Shown one piece after another: positions 5,668 to 7,114 of a DNA stretch of 7,114 nt (position 1 is its first letter; the number at the start of each line of letters is the position of its first letter). The stretch covers positions 1 through 7,114 of the forward strand of contig JALWVW010000079.1 of NCBI GenBank assembly GCA_027079365.1, in the 5' to 3' direction. The notes under the pieces were generated by a model, which was given only the letters and a program-made list of their open reading frames with translations, did not search any database and was not told the origin of the DNA. The position numbers and the translations under genes are program-made. The DNA comes from Campylobacteraceae bacterium (GTDB lineage: Bacteria > Campylobacterota > Campylobacteria > Campylobacterales > Sulfurovaceae).

Positions 5668-7114
5668 ATGTTAAAGGACTTAAACAAGGCACAGAGAGAA
5701 GCGGTAACCCATATTGACGGCTCCTTGCTCATCCTTGCTGGTGCCGGGAGCGGAAAGACCAAGACACTCACCACACGATTGGCATATCTTATCGGGGAGA
5801 TAGGTATCGACCCCGCCAATACACTGACACTGACTTTTACCAACAAAGCAGCAAATGAAATGAGAGAGAGGGCCCTCTCTCTCATAGGCAACAGCCACAG
5901 TGCGCCACCACTGCTATGCACCTTTCACAAGTTTGGTCTGCTTTTCCTCAAATTCCATATAGAGAAACTCGGACGGAGAAACTCTTTTGTTATCATAGAC
6001 AGTGATGACAAAAAAAGACTCCTGCGTAGCCTTGCCAAGGGGATGAAGATAGACCTTAACCTCTCCTTTATCGGCAGTGAGATCTCCAAATACAAAAACA
6101 CCCTACTCACCCCCCAGGAGGTGATCGAAAAAGCCGAACTTCCTGACTATAAAAAAATAGCCAAGATCTACAAAGCCTATGAAGAGAATATTGTCGAAAA
6201 TAATCTGGTGGACTTCGATGACTTACTGATGCTTAGTTATAAAATTTTAGATGAAAACCCTGCACTAAAAAAAGAGGTAAGCAAGCATTATCAATACATC
6301 ATGGTCGACGAATATCAAGACACCAACGAACTACAATTCAAGCTTCTTGAGCACCTCTCTAGCGAACATGGCAACCTCTGTGTGGTTGGCGATGACGATC
6401 AGAGTATCTACGGATGGCGTGGTGCCAATATTCGTAATATTCTTGACTTTCACAAGTATTTCGACCAGACCAAAGTGGTCAAATTAGAGACCAATTACCG
6501 CTCTACACAGCCAATCTTGGATGCCTCCAATGCCCTCATCGAACATAATAGCCATAGGATTGGAAAAAAGCTCAGCTCGCACAAAGGAGAAGGAAAAGCG
6601 GTCAAGCTCATGCACTCATTAGACGAATCCCATGAATCCTTGGCTATTGCTAGAGAGATCAAGTCTCTACTCTCCGAAGGCGTGCATCAAGACGAGATCG
6701 CGGTACTCTATCGTATCAATGCACTCTCCAGATCGCTAGAGGAGGGCTTTGGCAAGGAGGGACTTGGGTTTAAGCTTATCGGCGGCATGCGCTTTTATGA
6801 AAGAGCTGAAGTCAAGGACATCATCTCCTACTTCAGAGTACTGGCCAACCCCCATGATGACTTCTCCTTTCTTCGCATAGCCAACAAACCCAAGCGAGGC
6901 ATAGGCAAAGTCTCAATAGACAGACTGCACCATCTTGCCTACGAAAAGCGTCTTTCCATCTATCAAACCATTGAGCAACTCTCACCAAAAGAGCTTGAGT
7001 CCACTACAACCAAACGTGCTGCTGCCTCTCTTAAGGCATTGGTAGAGGACATCCATATGCTGCAGGCTGAGACCAGAGTCTCTCTTTATAACTTTGTCGC
7101 ACTGTTTGAAGAGA
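5668..7114 (+). CDS. uvrD: UvrD/PcrA/Rep-family superfamily 1A DNA helicase, 3' end outside the window
   Basis: This ATP-driven 3'-to-5' DNA translocase and helicase family serves nucleotide-excision and mismatch repair and replication-fork maintenance. The reading frame is open from the ATG at 5668 to the window edge: 482 whole codons plus one base, out of roughly 680-700 expected. Motifs in order are the Q-motif region LNKAQREAV (5-13), Walker A AGAGSGKT (24-31, Lys30), Ia LTFTNKAANEM (55-65), Ib TFHKFG (85-90), and Walker B VDEYQDTN (213-220, Asp214 and Glu215). Then come motif III VVGDDDQSIYGWRGA (239-253), motif IV LETNYRS (273-279), VLYRIN (346-351) and GGMRFYERAEVKD (372-384). Motifs V and VI fall beyond the edge. 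The protein is UvrD/PcrA/Rep-like rather than RecB or AddA, lacking their insertions; separating UvrD from Rep would need the missing C-terminus. It is divergent from lysR, with strong local promoter signals, so probably independently expressed. Confidence 0.93.
   Translation, partial: MLKDLNKAQREAVTHIDGSLLILAGAGSGKTKTLTTRLAYLIGEIGIDPANTLTLTFTNKAANEMRERALSLIGNSHSAPPLLCTFHKFGLLFLKFHIEKLGRRNSFVIIDSDDKKRLLRSLAKGMKIDLNLSFIGSEISKYKNTLLTPQEVIEKAELPDYKKIAKIYKAYEENIVENNLVDFDDLLMLSYKILDENPALKKEVSKHYQYIMVDEYQDTNELQFKLLEHLSSEHGNLCVVGDDDQSIYGWRGANIRNILDFHKYFDQTKVVKLETNYRSTQPILDASNALIEHNSHRIGKKLSSHKGEGKAVKLMHSLDESHESLAIAREIKSLLSEGVHQDEIAVLYRINALSRSLEEGFGKEGLGFKLIGGMRFYERAEVKDIISYFRVLANPHDDFSFLRIANKPKRGIGKVSIDRLHHLAYEKRLSIYQTIEQLSPKELESTTTKRAAASLKALVEDIHMLQAETRVSLYNFVALFEE

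Noticed and set aside
1..7114. CRISPR arrays, insertion sequences, toxin-antitoxin or phage genes
   Set aside because: I saw no regularly spaced repeats, transposase or integrase motifs, terminal inverted repeats or small paired genes on either strand.

Overview
This window reads as ordinary core chromosome of a free-living member of the Campylobacterota (Epsilonproteobacteria), plausibly close to Sulfurovum or Sulfurimonas. The evidence is the pairing of gpmI with mraY-murD away from the rest of a division/cell-wall cluster, a GpmI N-terminus (TDGIGYKP) and C-terminus of the type I remember from this phylum, promoters with good -10 boxes in AT-rich leaders but no clear -35, and moderate base composition. 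The assignment rests on recalled family knowledge, not on a search.

Layout. On the minus strand at the left is a complete gpmI (glycolytic phosphoglycerate mutase). A short divergent intergenic region (1495-1580) separates it from mraY and murD on the plus strand. These two peptidoglycan-precursor genes share one base (TGATG). A tRNA-Phe(GAA) gene with its own perfect TATAAT box follows directly. After about 110 bases comes a small exported rhodanese-domain protein. It is convergent with a LysR-type regulator on the minus strand, and a strong hairpin lies between them. A 167-base AT-rich divergent region separates lysR from a UvrD/PcrA/Rep-family helicase gene on the plus strand, which runs off the right edge with 482 codons present. 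No gap between genes exceeds 300 bases.

How the genes relate. MraY makes lipid I at the inner membrane from UDP-MurNAc-pentapeptide. MurD adds D-glutamate earlier in the cytoplasmic stage of the same pathway, so the pair is a functional operon. GpmI, the tRNA and the helicase are housekeeping neighbours with no direct link. The rhodanese and the LysR regulator could be functionally related, but convergent orientation alone is weak evidence.

I found no new defence, mobile or biosynthetic system. The leads worth a second look are regulatory. Two divergent intergenic regions have mirror-image -10 boxes embedded in inverted repeats. A clean T-N11-A LysR-type operator lies between lysR and uvrD. 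The convergent hairpin can fold two ways, lacks a U-tract and may be a dispersed palindrome. The rhodanese has an atypical active-site loop.
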